Origin: Rubrivirga marina | GTDB taxonomy: Bacteria; Bacteroidota; Rhodothermia; Rhodothermales; Rubricoccaceae | Direction: 5' to 3' | Assembly (NCBI RefSeq): GCF_002283365.1 | Contig: NZ_MQWD01000001.1 | Location: 559,694-623,693, forward strand | Length of the DNA: 64,000 bases | In this document: positions 19,426-29,488 of the stretch, in pieces | Layout: the number at the start of each line of letters is the position of its first letter | Numbering within the stretch: position 1 is the stretch's first letter | Made by a program: the position numbers and the translations under genes | The notes under the pieces: generated by a model | The model's input: the letters and a program-made list of their open reading frames with translations, nothing else | What the model was told of the DNA's origin: nothing | The model's database searches: none

Positions 19426-22404
19426 CTACCGCACGATCACCATCTGCTGGACGAGGCGCACGTCGCCCGTCTGCAGCACGTAGAAGTAGACGCCGCTGGC
19501 GAAGGCGCTGCCGTCGAGCCGGAGCGTGTGCGTGCCGGCCGGGACGTCGCCATCGACGAGGGTGGCGACACGCTGCCCGAGCACGTTGTACATGTGCATC
19601 TGGACGTCGGCCGTGTGCGGCGCGTTGAACCGGATCGTGGTCTCGCCCCCGAACGGGTTCGGGAAGTTCTGGTCGAGCGAGAACTCCGGCCCGTGCTCGC
19701 CGTCGTGCTCGACGTCCGTGATGAGCTCGATGTCGACCCACTGCGGCGCGGACTCGGGGTCCGGGTTCCCCTCGGCGTCGAACCCACCGAGCGTGCCGGT
19801 GAACCCGTTGCCGGTGGCGTCGGCCGCCACGGTGCCCGAGCCCTCGTCGAAGTGCCAGAGCGCGATCGTGAACGGGTCCGGCTCGAACGGCGCCGTCGGC
19901 AGCTCGAAGTCCGCCTGGTAACGGTCGACGGCCGAGAAGCGGACCTCGTCGATGGTCCCGCGGAAGCTCTCGTAGCGGCTGTTCCAGAGGTCCTCGTTGC
20001 CGCCGCCGATGGCGATCTGCTGGGTCCCGCCGGCGAGCGGCATCGTCGAGTCGACCTCGTCGACGAGCTTGCCGTCGAGGAACAGGCGCATCTTGCCCTC
20101 GGTCGTGTTCCACGTGGCGGCGAGGTGGTACCACCGCGGGTAGAACGTCTCGTTGAGGTCCTCGCTCGTGAACGTGCTCACGGTCTCGGTGCCGTCCTGC
20201 ATGAAGAAGTCGATCCGCCCCTCGCCGCGCGGGAAGCCGATGCCGAGGTCTCCGGCGTTGTTGCCGCTGAGGTTCTTCGTGAACAGGTAGGTCCAGTCCG
20301 GCGGGTGCGTGTTCGCGGTGAGCACGGAGTCGGGCTTGAACCACATCTCGATGGTGCCGCGGTTGAGCGTCGGCGGGAGGAGCGTGGCGGCGTCGCGGAT
20401 CTCGACGCGGTCGCGCTCGAAGGCCAGGAAGTGGAGGGCGTCGCCGGTGCCCCACGGGTGGGCGACGTCGACGAAGTCGCCGATCCGGCTGAGGCCGTTG
20501 GTCGTCTGGGCCGGCGAGTAGGGCAGTTCCGAGACGTCGGCGTGGACGGCGAAGGGGTCGAGGACGACCGTGTTGCCGTCGGCGTCGCGCGTGATGGAGC
20601 TGCCGGTCATGTGGGCCGAAGCGGCCGTGCTCTGGGGGAACTCCCAGGAGGCGCCGGTCGGCTCCGTGCCCGCCTCGAACCCGTAGGCGACGAAGGCGTC
20701 GTAGGCGTCGTCCGGCGAGCGGAGGACGGCGACGTCGCCCGAGGCGGCCAGCCCGTCCCCGAGCGTGCCCGAGGCGGCGAAGGCGCGGGTCATCGTCGCG
20801 TCGGCGTTGTAGCCCGGCACGTTCGAGACGTCGCCGCCGCCGAAGACGGCCACGAAGCTCAGCGGGGCCAGCGAGTAGCCGTCGGGGAACGTGAACGTCG
20901 TCCCGCTGGCGTCGCCGACGGAGAAGCCGGAGAGGTCGACCGGCATCACGTCGCTCGTGTTGACGAGCTCGATGAACTGGTCCTCCAGGGCGTCGACGGT
21001 GCCGTCGCCGTTGGCGTCGGTCGTGGCGTCGGCGAACACCTCGTTGATGACGACGGTGATCGGGGGCTGCGGCGGGGGCAGCATGGTGCCGCCGCCGATC
21101 GTCGTGCCCGGCGAGAACGCGGCGTCGCTCACCGTGAGGTGCTGGACGAAGGGGTCGGCGGTGTTCGTGTTGCCGTCCGGGAACCGCGTGACCGAGTTGT
21201 CCCCGCCCGCGTTGGCGACCGTGTTGATCTCGAACTCGAAGGTGGTCCCGGCGGGGTAGCTGCCCTCGGCCGGGCCGCCGGAGCCGGAGAGCGTCCCGTA
21301 GGCGAAGTACGTGTCGTTCGACCCGTCGTCGGAGAGCAGCAGGATGATGTCGCCGCCGTTGGCGAACCCGTTCCCGATCGTCCCGAGGTGGGTGCTGTCG
21401 GCGATGAAGGCGCGCGTCTGGAGCGGGTCGGCGTCGTAGCCCGGCACGTTCGAGACGTCGCCGCCGCCGAAGACCGTGACGATGGCGCGCGACGGGAGGA
21501 CGTAGCCCTGCGGGAACGTGAACGTCACGCTGTTCTCGTCGTCGCCGAGCGTCCAGCCCGAGAGGTCGACGGGGTCGTCGCTCACGTTCGCCAGCTCGAT
21601 GAACTCGTCGGCCGACGAGCTCCGCTCGCCGTCGCCGTTGGCGTCGCCCTCGATGACGTCGGGCGTCGAGGTGTCGTCCGTGGGCGGGTCGGCCAGGACC
21701 TCGTTGATGACGATGGTCGGCGGCGGGGAGACGCGGGTGGCCTGGAGGTCGCCGTCGAGCGTCGTGCCCGGCGAGAAGGGCGTCGTGCGGACGTCCGTGT
21801 GCTTGACCCACGGGTCGGCCGCGTAGACGTCGCCGTCCGGGCTCCGCGTCACCGCGACGTCCTCGGCCGCGGCGACGGCCACGTCGATGGCGTACTCGAA
21901 CGTGACGTCGGCGAGCTCGCCGCCCGTCGGGGCGCCCTCGCCGGCGCGCGAGCCGTAGCTCACGTAGGTGTCGGCGCTGCCGTCCGGCGACAGGAGCACG
22001 ATCGTCTCGCCGCCGTTGGCCAGCCCGTTCCCGACGCTGTCCCCCGGCGCGAACACGCGCGTCCGCGTCGGGTCGGCATCGTAGCCGGGCACGTTCGAGA
22101 CGTCGCCGCCGCCGAAGACCACCACGAACTCGAGCGGTGCCAGCTGGTAGCCGTCGGGGAACGTGAAGTTGACCCGCTCGTCGTCGCCGAGGCGCCAGCC
22201 CGTCAGGTCCAGCGTGTCCCGGCCGACGTTGAGGAGCTCGACGAACTCGTCGTCCTGCGCGGACCGCTCGCCGTCGCTGTTGGCGTCGCCGGTGGCCACG
22301 TCGGACCCGGGGTCGGCCAGGAACTCGTTGATGATGAGCGACTGGCTATGAGCGCTGGACGCACTCACGACCAGCGCGAGGAGGAGGAGGTACCACTTGT
22401 GCAT
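19426..22404 (-). CDS. Surface protein with three lamin-tail domains, LamG region and Por-type sorting domain
   Basis: 992 residues. Signal peptide 1-21. Three lamin-tail (LTD) domains start near residues 23, 230 and 449, each opening with IxINExxAD, continuing EFVELxN and LTGWRLGDD-like strands, and carrying the repeated loop VFGGGDVSNVPGYDADP. The DNA under these loops is also nearly repeated, at about 22090, 21435 and 20811. A LamG/concanavalin region occupies about 648-850 (GTIEMWFKPD, WYHLAATWNT). The C-terminus from about 905 (LDQNFPNPFGGETTIRF to QQMVIVR) is a canonical Por sorting domain. Bacterial LTD proteins are often found with surface nucleases or calcium-binding proteins. Here dxDGDG-like words (DANSDGERS, DANGDGTVD) suggest calcium sites. 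Binding target unknown. Confidence 0.85.
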   Translation of the reverse strand: MHKWYLLLLALVVSASSAHSQSLIINEFLADPGSDVATGDANSDGERSAQDDEFVELLNVGRDTLDLTGWRLGDDERVNFTFPDGYQLAPLEFVVVFGGGDVSNVPGYDADPTRTRVFAPGDSVGNGLANGGETIVLLSPDGSADTYVSYGSRAGEGAPTGGELADVTFEYAIDVAVAAAEDVAVTRSPDGDVYAADPWVKHTDVRTTPFSPGTTLDGDLQATRVSPPPTIVINEVLADPPTDDTSTPDVIEGDANGDGERSSSADEFIELANVSDDPVDLSGWTLGDDENSVTFTFPQGYVLPSRAIVTVFGGGDVSNVPGYDADPLQTRAFIADSTHLGTIGNGFANGGDIILLLSDDGSNDTYFAYGTLSGSGGPAEGSYPAGTTFEFEINTVANAGGDNSVTRFPDGNTNTADPFVQHLTVSDAAFSPGTTIGGGTMLPPPQPPITVVINEVFADATTDANGDGTVDALEDQFIELVNTSDVMPVDLSGFSVGDASGTTFTFPDGYSLAPLSFVAVFGGGDVSNVPGYNADATMTRAFAASGTLGDGLAASGDVAVLRSPDDAYDAFVAYGFEAGTEPTGASWEFPQSTAASAHMTGSSITRDADGNTVVLDPFAVHADVSELPYSPAQTTNGLSRIGDFVDVAHPWGTGDALHFLAFERDRVEIRDAATLLPPTLNRGTIEMWFKPDSVLTANTHPPDWTYLFTKNLSGNNAGDLGIGFPRGEGRIDFFMQDGTETVSTFTSEDLNETFYPRWYHLAATWNTTEGKMRLFLDGKLVDEVDSTMPLAGGTQQIAIGGGNEDLWNSRYESFRGTIDEVRFSAVDRYQADFELPTAPFEPDPFTIALWHFDEGSGTVAADATGNGFTGTLGGFDAEGNPDPESAPQWVDIELITDVEHDGEHGPEFSLDQNFPNPFGGETTIRFNAPHTADVQMHMYNVLGQRVATLVDGDVPAGTHTLRLDGSAFASGVYFYVLQTGDVRLVQQMVIVR

Positions 22405-22442
22405 GGCTCAGGGGTGTTCGCGAGAAGGGGACGAGTCGAGAG

Positions 22443-23507
22443 TCAGCGGCTGATGCTGACGGTAAAGCGGTGGGTATCGTTGAGGACGCCCCACTGGGCG
22501 TAGGCGTAGTCGGCCGAGAGGCGGATCCCGCCGACCACCCGCCGCTGGACGCCGGCCCCGAGGGAGAACCGGCCCGTGCGGTCCTCCTGGAACAGCGCCA
22601 GCGCGCCGCCCCGGAGCGAGAGCGTGTCCCAGAAGGTGTATTCGGCCCCGACGTTGACCGCCTCGCTGTTGTCGGAGGGGTGGAGCAGGTCGGTGGCCAG
22701 GACCACCTTGTGCATGTCGCCAAAGGACTGCTCGTAGCCCACGCCGAAGCGGAAGTAGAGCGGGAGGCTGTAGGCGTCGGTGTCGAGCCGGACGTTGAGC
22801 TGGTCGTTGCTCGCGTTGCCCGGGTCGTCGTCGTAGGGCCGGAGGAGGTCGCGGCCGTCGAGCTGGAGGTCGCCGCCGAAGTTGCTGATGCTCGCGGCGA
22901 GGTTGAGGCCGGGAAGCTTGGTCCGGTAGCGGATCCCCATGTCGACGGCAAACGACGAGGCGGTCTCGTTCCAGAGGCGCTCGTGGACGTACTTGCCCGT
23001 GAGCCCGGCCGAGAACCGGTCCGTGAGCGCGACGCCGTAGGTCAGGCCCAGCGCGAGGTCCGAGGCGCTGTAGAACTCGCCGGTGCCCTCGGGCTGCCCG
23101 ACCGTCCGCACCGGGCTCTCGTCGACCATCTGGAAGCTGAGGACGCTCAGGCCGACCGCCGAGCCGGCGGAGACCGGGAGGACGGCGGCCACGTAGTCGA
23201 GCTGCGTGTCCGCCAGCCAGTCGGTGTGGTCGAAGGCGACGTGGGCCGTCCCGCCCATCCGCGCCACCGCGGCGGGGTTCCAGAACAGGGCCGTGGCGTC
23301 GTCGGCGACGACGGTCCCGGCGTTGCCCATCGCCTGCACCCGCGCGCCGACGCCGATCTGGAGGAACGCGGCCGCGCTGGTGCCCGCGTTCGTCACGCCG
23401 TCGACGTAGCCGGGCGGCTCGTCCACTTCCTGGCCCGAGGCCGGCGCGGTCGCGAGGACCACCGCCAGGGCGCAGAGCGCCAGCCGTCGCAGGGGGGGGT
23501 GCGTCAT
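22443..23507 (-). CDS. PorV/PorQ-family outer-membrane protein (triad A)
   Basis: 354 residues with a signal peptide (1-25). The PorV/UPF0164 pattern is clear: AAFLQIGVGARVQAMGNAGTVVADDATALFWNPAAVARM (about residues 44-82), repeated amphipathic strands, ASDLALGLTYG and the final aromatic strand RFTVSISR. PorV family members are FadL-like barrels. The founding member shuttles type IX cargo to the attachment complex on the cell surface. It lies 7 bases downstream of the 1064-residue sorted protein and pairs with a paralogue at 43943-44995. A specific partnership with the adjacent cargo is inferred from two independent occurrences of the same gene order. Confidence 0.88.
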   Translation of the reverse strand: MTHPPLRRLALCALAVVLATAPASGQEVDEPPGYVDGVTNAGTSAAAFLQIGVGARVQAMGNAGTVVADDATALFWNPAAVARMGGTAHVAFDHTDWLADTQLDYVAAVLPVSAGSAVGLSVLSFQMVDESPVRTVGQPEGTGEFYSASDLALGLTYGVALTDRFSAGLTGKYVHERLWNETASSFAVDMGIRYRTKLPGLNLAASISNFGGDLQLDGRDLLRPYDDDPGNASNDQLNVRLDTDAYSLPLYFRFGVGYEQSFGDMHKVVLATDLLHPSDNSEAVNVGAEYTFWDTLSLRGGALALFQEDRTGRFSLGAGVQRRVVGGIRLSADYAYAQWGVLNDTHRFTVSISR

Positions 23508-23514
23508 GTCGAGC

Positions 23515-26500
23515 CTACTTGATGAGGGTGAACTTGCCGATGTGCTCCCCGATGCCCGGGGCCTCGACGTGGTAGATGTAGACCCCGAAGGAGACGCTCA
23601 GCCCGTCCTTCGAGACGAGGTCCCAGCTCTCGCTCCCGTCCTGGAGCATCGAGTCGTGCTCGAGCGTCTGCACGAGCACACCGGCCATGTTGTAGATGCG
23701 GATCGTGCACTGCGGCGGCAGGTTCACGAAGTCGATCCGCCGCTCGCCCCGGCCGGACGCGTTGAACAGCGGGCGCTCCCACGACGCGTTTGTCACGTAG
23801 GGGTCCGGGACGACGTAGATCCCCTCGAGGCCGGTGGTCGCCGCGGCCGCGTCGAACTGCGAGGCCGTCGTCGAGAACGTGACCTGGTCGAGCGACGAGA
23901 ACGGCTTCGTCACCGTGAGCCGGAAGACGTCGCCCGCCTCGGGGACCCGAACCGTCCCCCCGCCCGACGTGCCGAAGGTGAACTCCCACCCGAGGTCGTA
24001 CTGGAAGCCCTGCGGGTCGACCACCAGCGTCAGCACGTCGCCCGGGGTGATCCGCCCGTCGGCGGGCGGCACCTCCTCGAGGAAGAAGTCGTACCGGCGC
24101 CCGGTCGTCGTGCCGACGACCTCGAAGTCGACCGGCGTCCCCTCCTCGAACACGAACTGCGTGTACGTGGTGTCGACGCCCATCTCGCCGACCCGGATCT
24201 CGATGTCGTCGGGGATCGGGACGGCCCGGTTCGACTCGGGGAGCCCGACGTTCGCCGCGAGGGTCGCGTCGCCCTCGGTCCACTCCGCCGTGAGGGGGGC
24301 CGGCTCGGCCGGCGAGCTGACGTGGAAGACCATCCCGTCGATGAGCTGGCGCGCCAGGCTGAGGCTGTCGAACGGCGCCTCGTAGACCACGCGGCCCGAG
24401 GTGGTCTCCTCGATCCGGACCCCCTGCGTGAGCCGCGCCGAGGTGGTGTCCGAGAACGTGATCCGGTACCGGCTGCCGTCCGCGAGCTGGTCGGGGACGA
24501 CGACGTCGACCGCGACGCGGCCCGTCGACGGCCCGGCCTGCTCGATGTCGCCCTCGATGTCGCCCGCGACGTAGCCCGCGGCCGGCGCGTTGGGCACCAC
24601 CGACGCCGTGTTCGTGTCGAGGAAGACGACGTTCCCGATCAGGTCGGTCTGGATGATCTTCGAGCTCTCGCTGGGCGCGATCGGGACCAGCTGGTCGCGC
24701 TCCGAGATGCCGCGCTCGAAGAAGTCGTCGTCGTAGCCCGTGTCGTAGGACACGATGGCGTAGTAGTAGCGGCGGCCGTTGTCGAGCCCCTTGTCGACGT
24801 AGAAGTACTGGAGGCCGCTGTCGCTTCCCGTGTTGTAGACCGCCCCGGTCTCGCCGATCTGGATCGGGTGGGGCCCCTCGAGGCCGTCGGCCCGGTCGAA
24901 CTGCGCGATCGGCTCCCAGAGGATCGGGTTGCCGTAGGCGTCCGTGATCGTCTTGATGGAGTTGAACGACGGGTCCGTGGATCGGTAGACGAGGTAGCCC
25001 TCGAAGTCGCGGCCGTAGATCGGGTCGCGAGAGAGCTCCGCCGCGTCGTCCCACCGGAGCGTGACCTGGCCGTTGCCCGGGATCGCGGTCAGCTCGGGCT
25101 TGTTGGGCGGCTTGGCGAAGGAGTAGTCGGCGTCGTAGATCCGCTGCATCGTCCGCTTGTTGCGGATGATGTCGTCGTAGTCGCGGCCGAACACCGTCGC
25201 GATGGCGAACTTCCGCGTCTCGCCGATGGGCAGCGAGAAGTAGCCGGAGCCGTAGATGAAGGCCACGTTCGAGGGCGTCTCGCCGCCGAACCGGCCGGGC
25301 TCCATCTCGCTCCACGTCCGGGCGTCGTCGGAGACGTTGCCGGCCGGCCGGAGGAGGAAGCTCGTGAGCCCGATCTGGTCGGACTCGTTGTTGTCGGTCT
25401 GGCCGAAGTTGGGCTCGCCCTGGTCGGGCCGGCCGTTGTCCTCGGTGCCGTCGGAGTCGGGGCCGGGGTAGTTCTCGTCCTGCGGACCGACACCGTCCGA
25501 GCCGACGTCGTCGATCAGGAGCTCGTCGCCGTCGCGGACGGCGTTGCCGTTGGCGTCGGCGAAGGCGACCCAGTCGAGGTCCTCGTCGCCCGTCCACCAC
25601 TCGCCGGCGACGTAGGCCGGGAGCGACTCGAGCGGGCCCGAGGCGGCCTCGAAGGCCTCGAGGTCGTAGGTCGAGGTGACGTAGGATCGGATGGCGCTCT
25701 GGCCGGCGATCCAGGAGCCACGCTCGTTGTCCTGGGTCTCGTCCGTGATCCCGTTCTCGTCGTTGTCGACGTTGTCGAGCGGCTCGCCGGGGCTCTCGAG
25801 GAACGCGAACCCGAAGTAGCCGACGCCCGGGCGGCCCCGGTTGTCGAGCCCGTCGCGGTCCCACATGTAGGTGATGTCGTCCTCGCGCTGGAAGTCGGCG
25901 AGGTCGTCGACGGAGTCGCCCTCGCCGCCGATGGCGGGGTCGACGTACATCCCGAACACGACCTTGTCGAGATCCTTGTCGGAGACGTTCCGGATGTCGT
26001 AGCGGACGATGAGGATGTCCTCGGCCTGGACGTTGACCCACTGGTAGCCACGCACGGCGACCTCGAGGCCGAGGCCGCGGAGGTCGGTCGAGTCCTGGGC
26101 GCTCCCCGTGAACGGGTAGTACTCGTACTCGTCGTTGTTGCGGTCGTCCATGACGTAGTAGCTCTCCTGGTCGGCCCGCGTGTAGGCGCCGAACTCGCCG
26201 TTCCAGCGCCCGTCGCGCTCGCCCGCGTTCCCCGGGTAGTCGTGGGGCCAGCGGTCGGGCCACGTGTTGTCCATGTGGCTCATGGCGGGGTAGCCGAGGT
26301 TGTTCGCGGCCCCCGGGTTGAAGTAGCCGGCCAGCGGCTCCCAGCCGTAGGTGTGCGTCCCGTCCGGGCTGATGTCGAAGGACCCGGGGTTCGTGTAGTT
26401 CTCCGACACGATCCGCACCGTGCTCCCGGTCGCGTCGACGACCTCGGCCCCGGCCATCATCACGAACTCGAATCCGTACCACGTGCCGGACCCCTTGGGC

Positions 26501-26709
26501 CACTCCATCTTGGGCGGCTCGGTCCGCGAGCCGAGGTTGCCGAAGTTGGCGAACCGGGTGTAGACGAGGTTGCCGTCGTGGATCCCCGTGCGGCGGAACT
26601 CGCGGCCCGCCTCGGGGCGGCGCTGCGCGCTGGCGGGCAGGGCCGCCAGCAGGGAGCCGGCGCACACGCACAGGACGAGGCGGGACAGGAGACGGGAGGA
26701 CGTCGGCAT
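23515..26709 (-). CDS. Large sorted surface protein of triad A
   Basis: 1064 residues from the ATG complement of 26707-26709. Signal peptide about 1-29 (LPASAQ). The N-terminal third has the motif EWPKGSG and many aromatic/Asp-rich strands. Asp-rich loops of calcium-binding appearance occur around residues 370-440 (DDVGSDGVGPQDENYPGPD). Around residue 540 a fibronectin-type region begins (PNKPELTAIPGNGQVTLRW). The C-terminal 110 residues contain YVVPDPYVTNASW, RGERRIDFVNLPPQCTIRIY and end GVYIYHVEAPGIGEHIGKF plus six, a sorting-type domain. It is clearly homologous along its length to the protein at 45000-48281. No catalytic motif is recognised. It may be the surface-exposed binding partner of the adjacent TonB receptor. 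Confidence 0.82.
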   Translation of the reverse strand: MPTSSRLLSRLVLCVCAGSLLAALPASAQRRPEAGREFRRTGIHDGNLVYTRFANFGNLGSRTEPPKMEWPKGSGTWYGFEFVMMAGAEVVDATGSTVRIVSENYTNPGSFDISPDGTHTYGWEPLAGYFNPGAANNLGYPAMSHMDNTWPDRWPHDYPGNAGERDGRWNGEFGAYTRADQESYYVMDDRNNDEYEYYPFTGSAQDSTDLRGLGLEVAVRGYQWVNVQAEDILIVRYDIRNVSDKDLDKVVFGMYVDPAIGGEGDSVDDLADFQREDDITYMWDRDGLDNRGRPGVGYFGFAFLESPGEPLDNVDNDENGITDETQDNERGSWIAGQSAIRSYVTSTYDLEAFEAASGPLESLPAYVAGEWWTGDEDLDWVAFADANGNAVRDGDELLIDDVGSDGVGPQDENYPGPDSDGTEDNGRPDQGEPNFGQTDNNESDQIGLTSFLLRPAGNVSDDARTWSEMEPGRFGGETPSNVAFIYGSGYFSLPIGETRKFAIATVFGRDYDDIIRNKRTMQRIYDADYSFAKPPNKPELTAIPGNGQVTLRWDDAAELSRDPIYGRDFEGYLVYRSTDPSFNSIKTITDAYGNPILWEPIAQFDRADGLEGPHPIQIGETGAVYNTGSDSGLQYFYVDKGLDNGRRYYYAIVSYDTGYDDDFFERGISERDQLVPIAPSESSKIIQTDLIGNVVFLDTNTASVVPNAPAAGYVAGDIEGDIEQAGPSTGRVAVDVVVPDQLADGSRYRITFSDTTSARLTQGVRIEETTSGRVVYEAPFDSLSLARQLIDGMVFHVSSPAEPAPLTAEWTEGDATLAANVGLPESNRAVPIPDDIEIRVGEMGVDTTYTQFVFEEGTPVDFEVVGTTTGRRYDFFLEEVPPADGRITPGDVLTLVVDPQGFQYDLGWEFTFGTSGGGTVRVPEAGDVFRLTVTKPFSSLDQVTFSTTASQFDAAAATTGLEGIYVVPDPYVTNASWERPLFNASGRGERRIDFVNLPPQCTIRIYNMAGVLVQTLEHDSMLQDGSESWDLVSKDGLSVSFGVYIYHVEAPGIGEHIGKFTLIK

Positions 26710-26761
26710 CAACGGTGTCGGTGCGGACCCAGGGGGACCGTGCGGGTGGGGCTCGGGCCGA

Positions 26762-29488
26762 TCAGAAGGACAGGGTCATCCCCGCCACGACGCGGCGGGG
26801 GGCCTGGAAGAAGTCCGGGCGGCGGTCGATCTCGTCGACCGAGAAGTTGGGGTTCTGGAGCAGGACCTCCGTCTCGCCCAGCGTCCGGTACGGGTGGAAG
26901 GGGTTGCCCGTGCTGCTGTAGACCGACTGCGCGTTGAGCCGGTCGAGCAGGTTGTAGCCCCGCGCGAAGAACCGGACGCCCTGGCCGGCGATCTGGACCG
27001 TCTTGGCGAAGTTGAGGTCGAGCGTGAACGTGACCGGCTCGCGCTCGCTGTTCTGGAACTGGCGGCTGAGCTGGCTGCCCGGGTTCGAGGGCGTGTACGG
27101 CTGGCCCGTGTGGAAGCGGCCGATGAGGCTGAGCGTCCAGTCGCGCGGGTCGCCCAGGATGACGGTCCCGTTGAGCGAGTGGCGCTGGTCCCAGTCGAGC
27201 GGGAGCACCTGCTTCTCGGGCTCGATCGGCGGCTGCGTCTGGTTGTTGAAGAAGACGGAGTTCGGGTCCGAGGCGTTGCCGCGCGCGACCTGGTACGTGT
27301 AGTCGACGGTGAACCCGAAGCGGTCTTGGAACTGGCGGATCAGCGAGAGCGTGACGCCCTTGGTGTTGCCGTAGTCGCGGTTCACGTAGCGCGCGTAGAC
27401 CTTCGTGTCGCGCGTCGTGATGATCTCCTGGCCGAGGAGGTTGCGGATGTCCTTGTAGTAGACCGTGAGCTCGACCTTCCAGTCGGCCGTGACGCCCTGC
27501 TGGAGCCCGATCTCATAGGCGACGGTCCGCTCGGGCTTGAGGTTGGCGTTGCCCATGATGGTCTCGAGATCGCCGAGTTCGACCTCGAACTCCGAGTTGT
27601 CGAAGATGTACGAGAAGCGGGGGACCTGGAAAAAGTGGCCGTACGAGACGTGGAGGACGCCGCTGTCGGAGACCGGGAACGCGAGCCCGAGCCGCGGGCT
27701 GAGCTGGGCGCTCGTCTCGGCCGGTACGGTCTCGGTGTCGAGGCGGATGCCGTCGTCGGGGTCCGTCGTGGCCTCGAGGTCGGCCGGGACGTCGGCGTTC
27801 GGGTTCCAGTAGTCGAAACGAATCCCGGCGTTGAGGACGATCTCGTCGATCTCGAGCTTGTCCTGGAGGTAGGCCGCGAGCGAGAAGGGCCGCTGCGTGT
27901 AGGCGTTGTTCAGGGCCGTGTTGACGTCCGGCACGCGGAGCTCGGGGTCCTCGTAGACCGGCCCGTCCGAGACGGTCTGCCGCTCGTCCAGGCTCACGCG
28001 GTGGAACTGGGCCTCGACGCCGGTCTGGATCAGGTTCGTCCGGTTCACCTGGCTCGTGAAGTCGACCTTGCCCAGCATCGTCGCCTGCGACGAGCGGGAG
28101 TACCCGTTGCTCGTCCCGCCGAAGGCGAAGCCGTTCGCGGAGTAGGGCGACCCCTGGAAGAGCGCGTCGAGCGGGTTGTCGGAGAGGTAGCTCGACCGGA
28201 CGTTCGTCTGGTACGACGCCCCCACCCGGTAGAACGTGGTCGGCGAGAGGACGTGCGTGCCCGAGAGGATGTGGTTGACGCCGGACTCGTAGATGGTCGG
28301 CTGGCCGTCCGGGGCGTAGCGCCGGCTGTCCTGGTAGCTCCGCCGCTCCTCGTCGGTCACGAACACCGAGTAGCCCAGCTGGAACCCGTTGAACGGCTGG
28401 AGCGAGAGGTTGCCGTGGAGCGAGAGCTTCGTGCTCGGGTTCATCGGCACGAACGCGCCGTCGCCCGTCATCAGCGAGTCCGGGATGGCGATGCCGATGA
28501 GGTTCTCGGAGTCGCTCGCGTTCTGCTGCGCCGCCTGGATGTACCGCTGGATCGGGACGGTGTCCTCGACTCGGACACGACGCTGGCCGTAGAGCCAGCC
28601 GTCCGTCGAGTAATACCGGCCGCTGACGAGGAACGAGCTCGACGGGAGGAAGCGGAGCGGGCCGTTTAGGTTGAGCTCGGCGTTGACCTGATCCACGCTC
28701 GGCTGGCCGACCCCCATGTACAGGTCGTCGCGCCCGGTCGCGTAGCTCCCCAAGAATCCCGAAGCGCTTCCGGAATACGAGCTAAGGTTGCCCGCCCGGG
28801 TCACCACGTTGATCACCCCAGACTGAGCCTGCCCGTACTCCGCGTTGAAGGTGCCCGAGATGACCTGGAGCTCCTGGATCCAGCTGTTCTCGATCTCGAC
28901 TTTGCTCCCGCCGCGGAACTGGTCCGAGACCGGGATGCCGTCGACGAGGTACGCCACCTCGCCCGCGCGGCCGCCTCGGAGGTGGAGCCGCCCTCCGGCG
29001 TCGTACGCGACGCCGGCCTGTAGCTGGAGCAGGTCTCCGACCTCCTGGACCGGCAGGCTCTCGATCTGCTCGGCGTTGACGTACGAGGCCGACGTGGTCC
29101 GGTCCGTCTCAATCAGGTCCCGTCGGGCCTGGACGATCACCTCCTCGCCCTCGTAGACCTCCTCTTCGAGCTCGAAGTCCAGGGTCGTCGTCCGGTCGGA
29201 CTCGACGAGCACGCCCTCGACCCGCACGGTCTTGTACCCGACCATCGACGCCACGACCGTGTACGTCCCCGGCCGGACGTTCAGGATCGTGTAGACCCCG
29301 TCCATGTCGGCCGACGCCCCCATGGTCGTGTCCTCGAGGCGGACGGTCGCGGCTGGGAAGGCCTCACCGGTCGCGGCGTCCGTGATCCGTCCGGTGATCT
29401 TGCCGGGAGCGAGCGACTCGAGCGGAGTCGCGCTCGCGACGGACGGAAGCGCGACCCACAGGGCGCAGAGGATAAACAGGGGCCTCAT
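26762..29488 (-). CDS. TonB-dependent receptor (triad A)
   Basis: 908 residues. Signal peptide 1-20. A carboxypeptidase-regulatory-like domain follows (about 30-112: KITGRITDAATGEAFPAATV, GVYTILNVRPGTYTVVASMVGY), then the plug (EVGDLLQLQAGV, LHLRGGRAGEVAYLVDGIPV, ISGTFNAEYGQAQSGVINVV; about 130-230) and a long barrel with GLQQG, VYYKDIRNLLG and a terminal Phe (MTLSF). Such receptors import ligands over the outer membrane using TonB energy. No SusD-type gene follows; instead a sorted giant protein and a PorV homologue do. It is the first gene of the minus-strand run to glpR, so a glycerol-containing ligand is a reasonable but unproven guess. Confidence 0.92.
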   Translation of the reverse strand: MRPLFILCALWVALPSVASATPLESLAPGKITGRITDAATGEAFPAATVRLEDTTMGASADMDGVYTILNVRPGTYTVVASMVGYKTVRVEGVLVESDRTTTLDFELEEEVYEGEEVIVQARRDLIETDRTTSASYVNAEQIESLPVQEVGDLLQLQAGVAYDAGGRLHLRGGRAGEVAYLVDGIPVSDQFRGGSKVEIENSWIQELQVISGTFNAEYGQAQSGVINVVTRAGNLSSYSGSASGFLGSYATGRDDLYMGVGQPSVDQVNAELNLNGPLRFLPSSSFLVSGRYYSTDGWLYGQRRVRVEDTVPIQRYIQAAQQNASDSENLIGIAIPDSLMTGDGAFVPMNPSTKLSLHGNLSLQPFNGFQLGYSVFVTDEERRSYQDSRRYAPDGQPTIYESGVNHILSGTHVLSPTTFYRVGASYQTNVRSSYLSDNPLDALFQGSPYSANGFAFGGTSNGYSRSSQATMLGKVDFTSQVNRTNLIQTGVEAQFHRVSLDERQTVSDGPVYEDPELRVPDVNTALNNAYTQRPFSLAAYLQDKLEIDEIVLNAGIRFDYWNPNADVPADLEATTDPDDGIRLDTETVPAETSAQLSPRLGLAFPVSDSGVLHVSYGHFFQVPRFSYIFDNSEFEVELGDLETIMGNANLKPERTVAYEIGLQQGVTADWKVELTVYYKDIRNLLGQEIITTRDTKVYARYVNRDYGNTKGVTLSLIRQFQDRFGFTVDYTYQVARGNASDPNSVFFNNQTQPPIEPEKQVLPLDWDQRHSLNGTVILGDPRDWTLSLIGRFHTGQPYTPSNPGSQLSRQFQNSEREPVTFTLDLNFAKTVQIAGQGVRFFARGYNLLDRLNAQSVYSSTGNPFHPYRTLGETEVLLQNPNFSVDEIDRRPDFFQAPRRVVAGMTLSF

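Noticed and set aside
28761-28770. GAAGCGCTTC inside the triad A receptor gene
   Set aside because: It lies deep in coding sequence (plug-barrel border) far from any start. It is probably a chance codon run rather than an operator.
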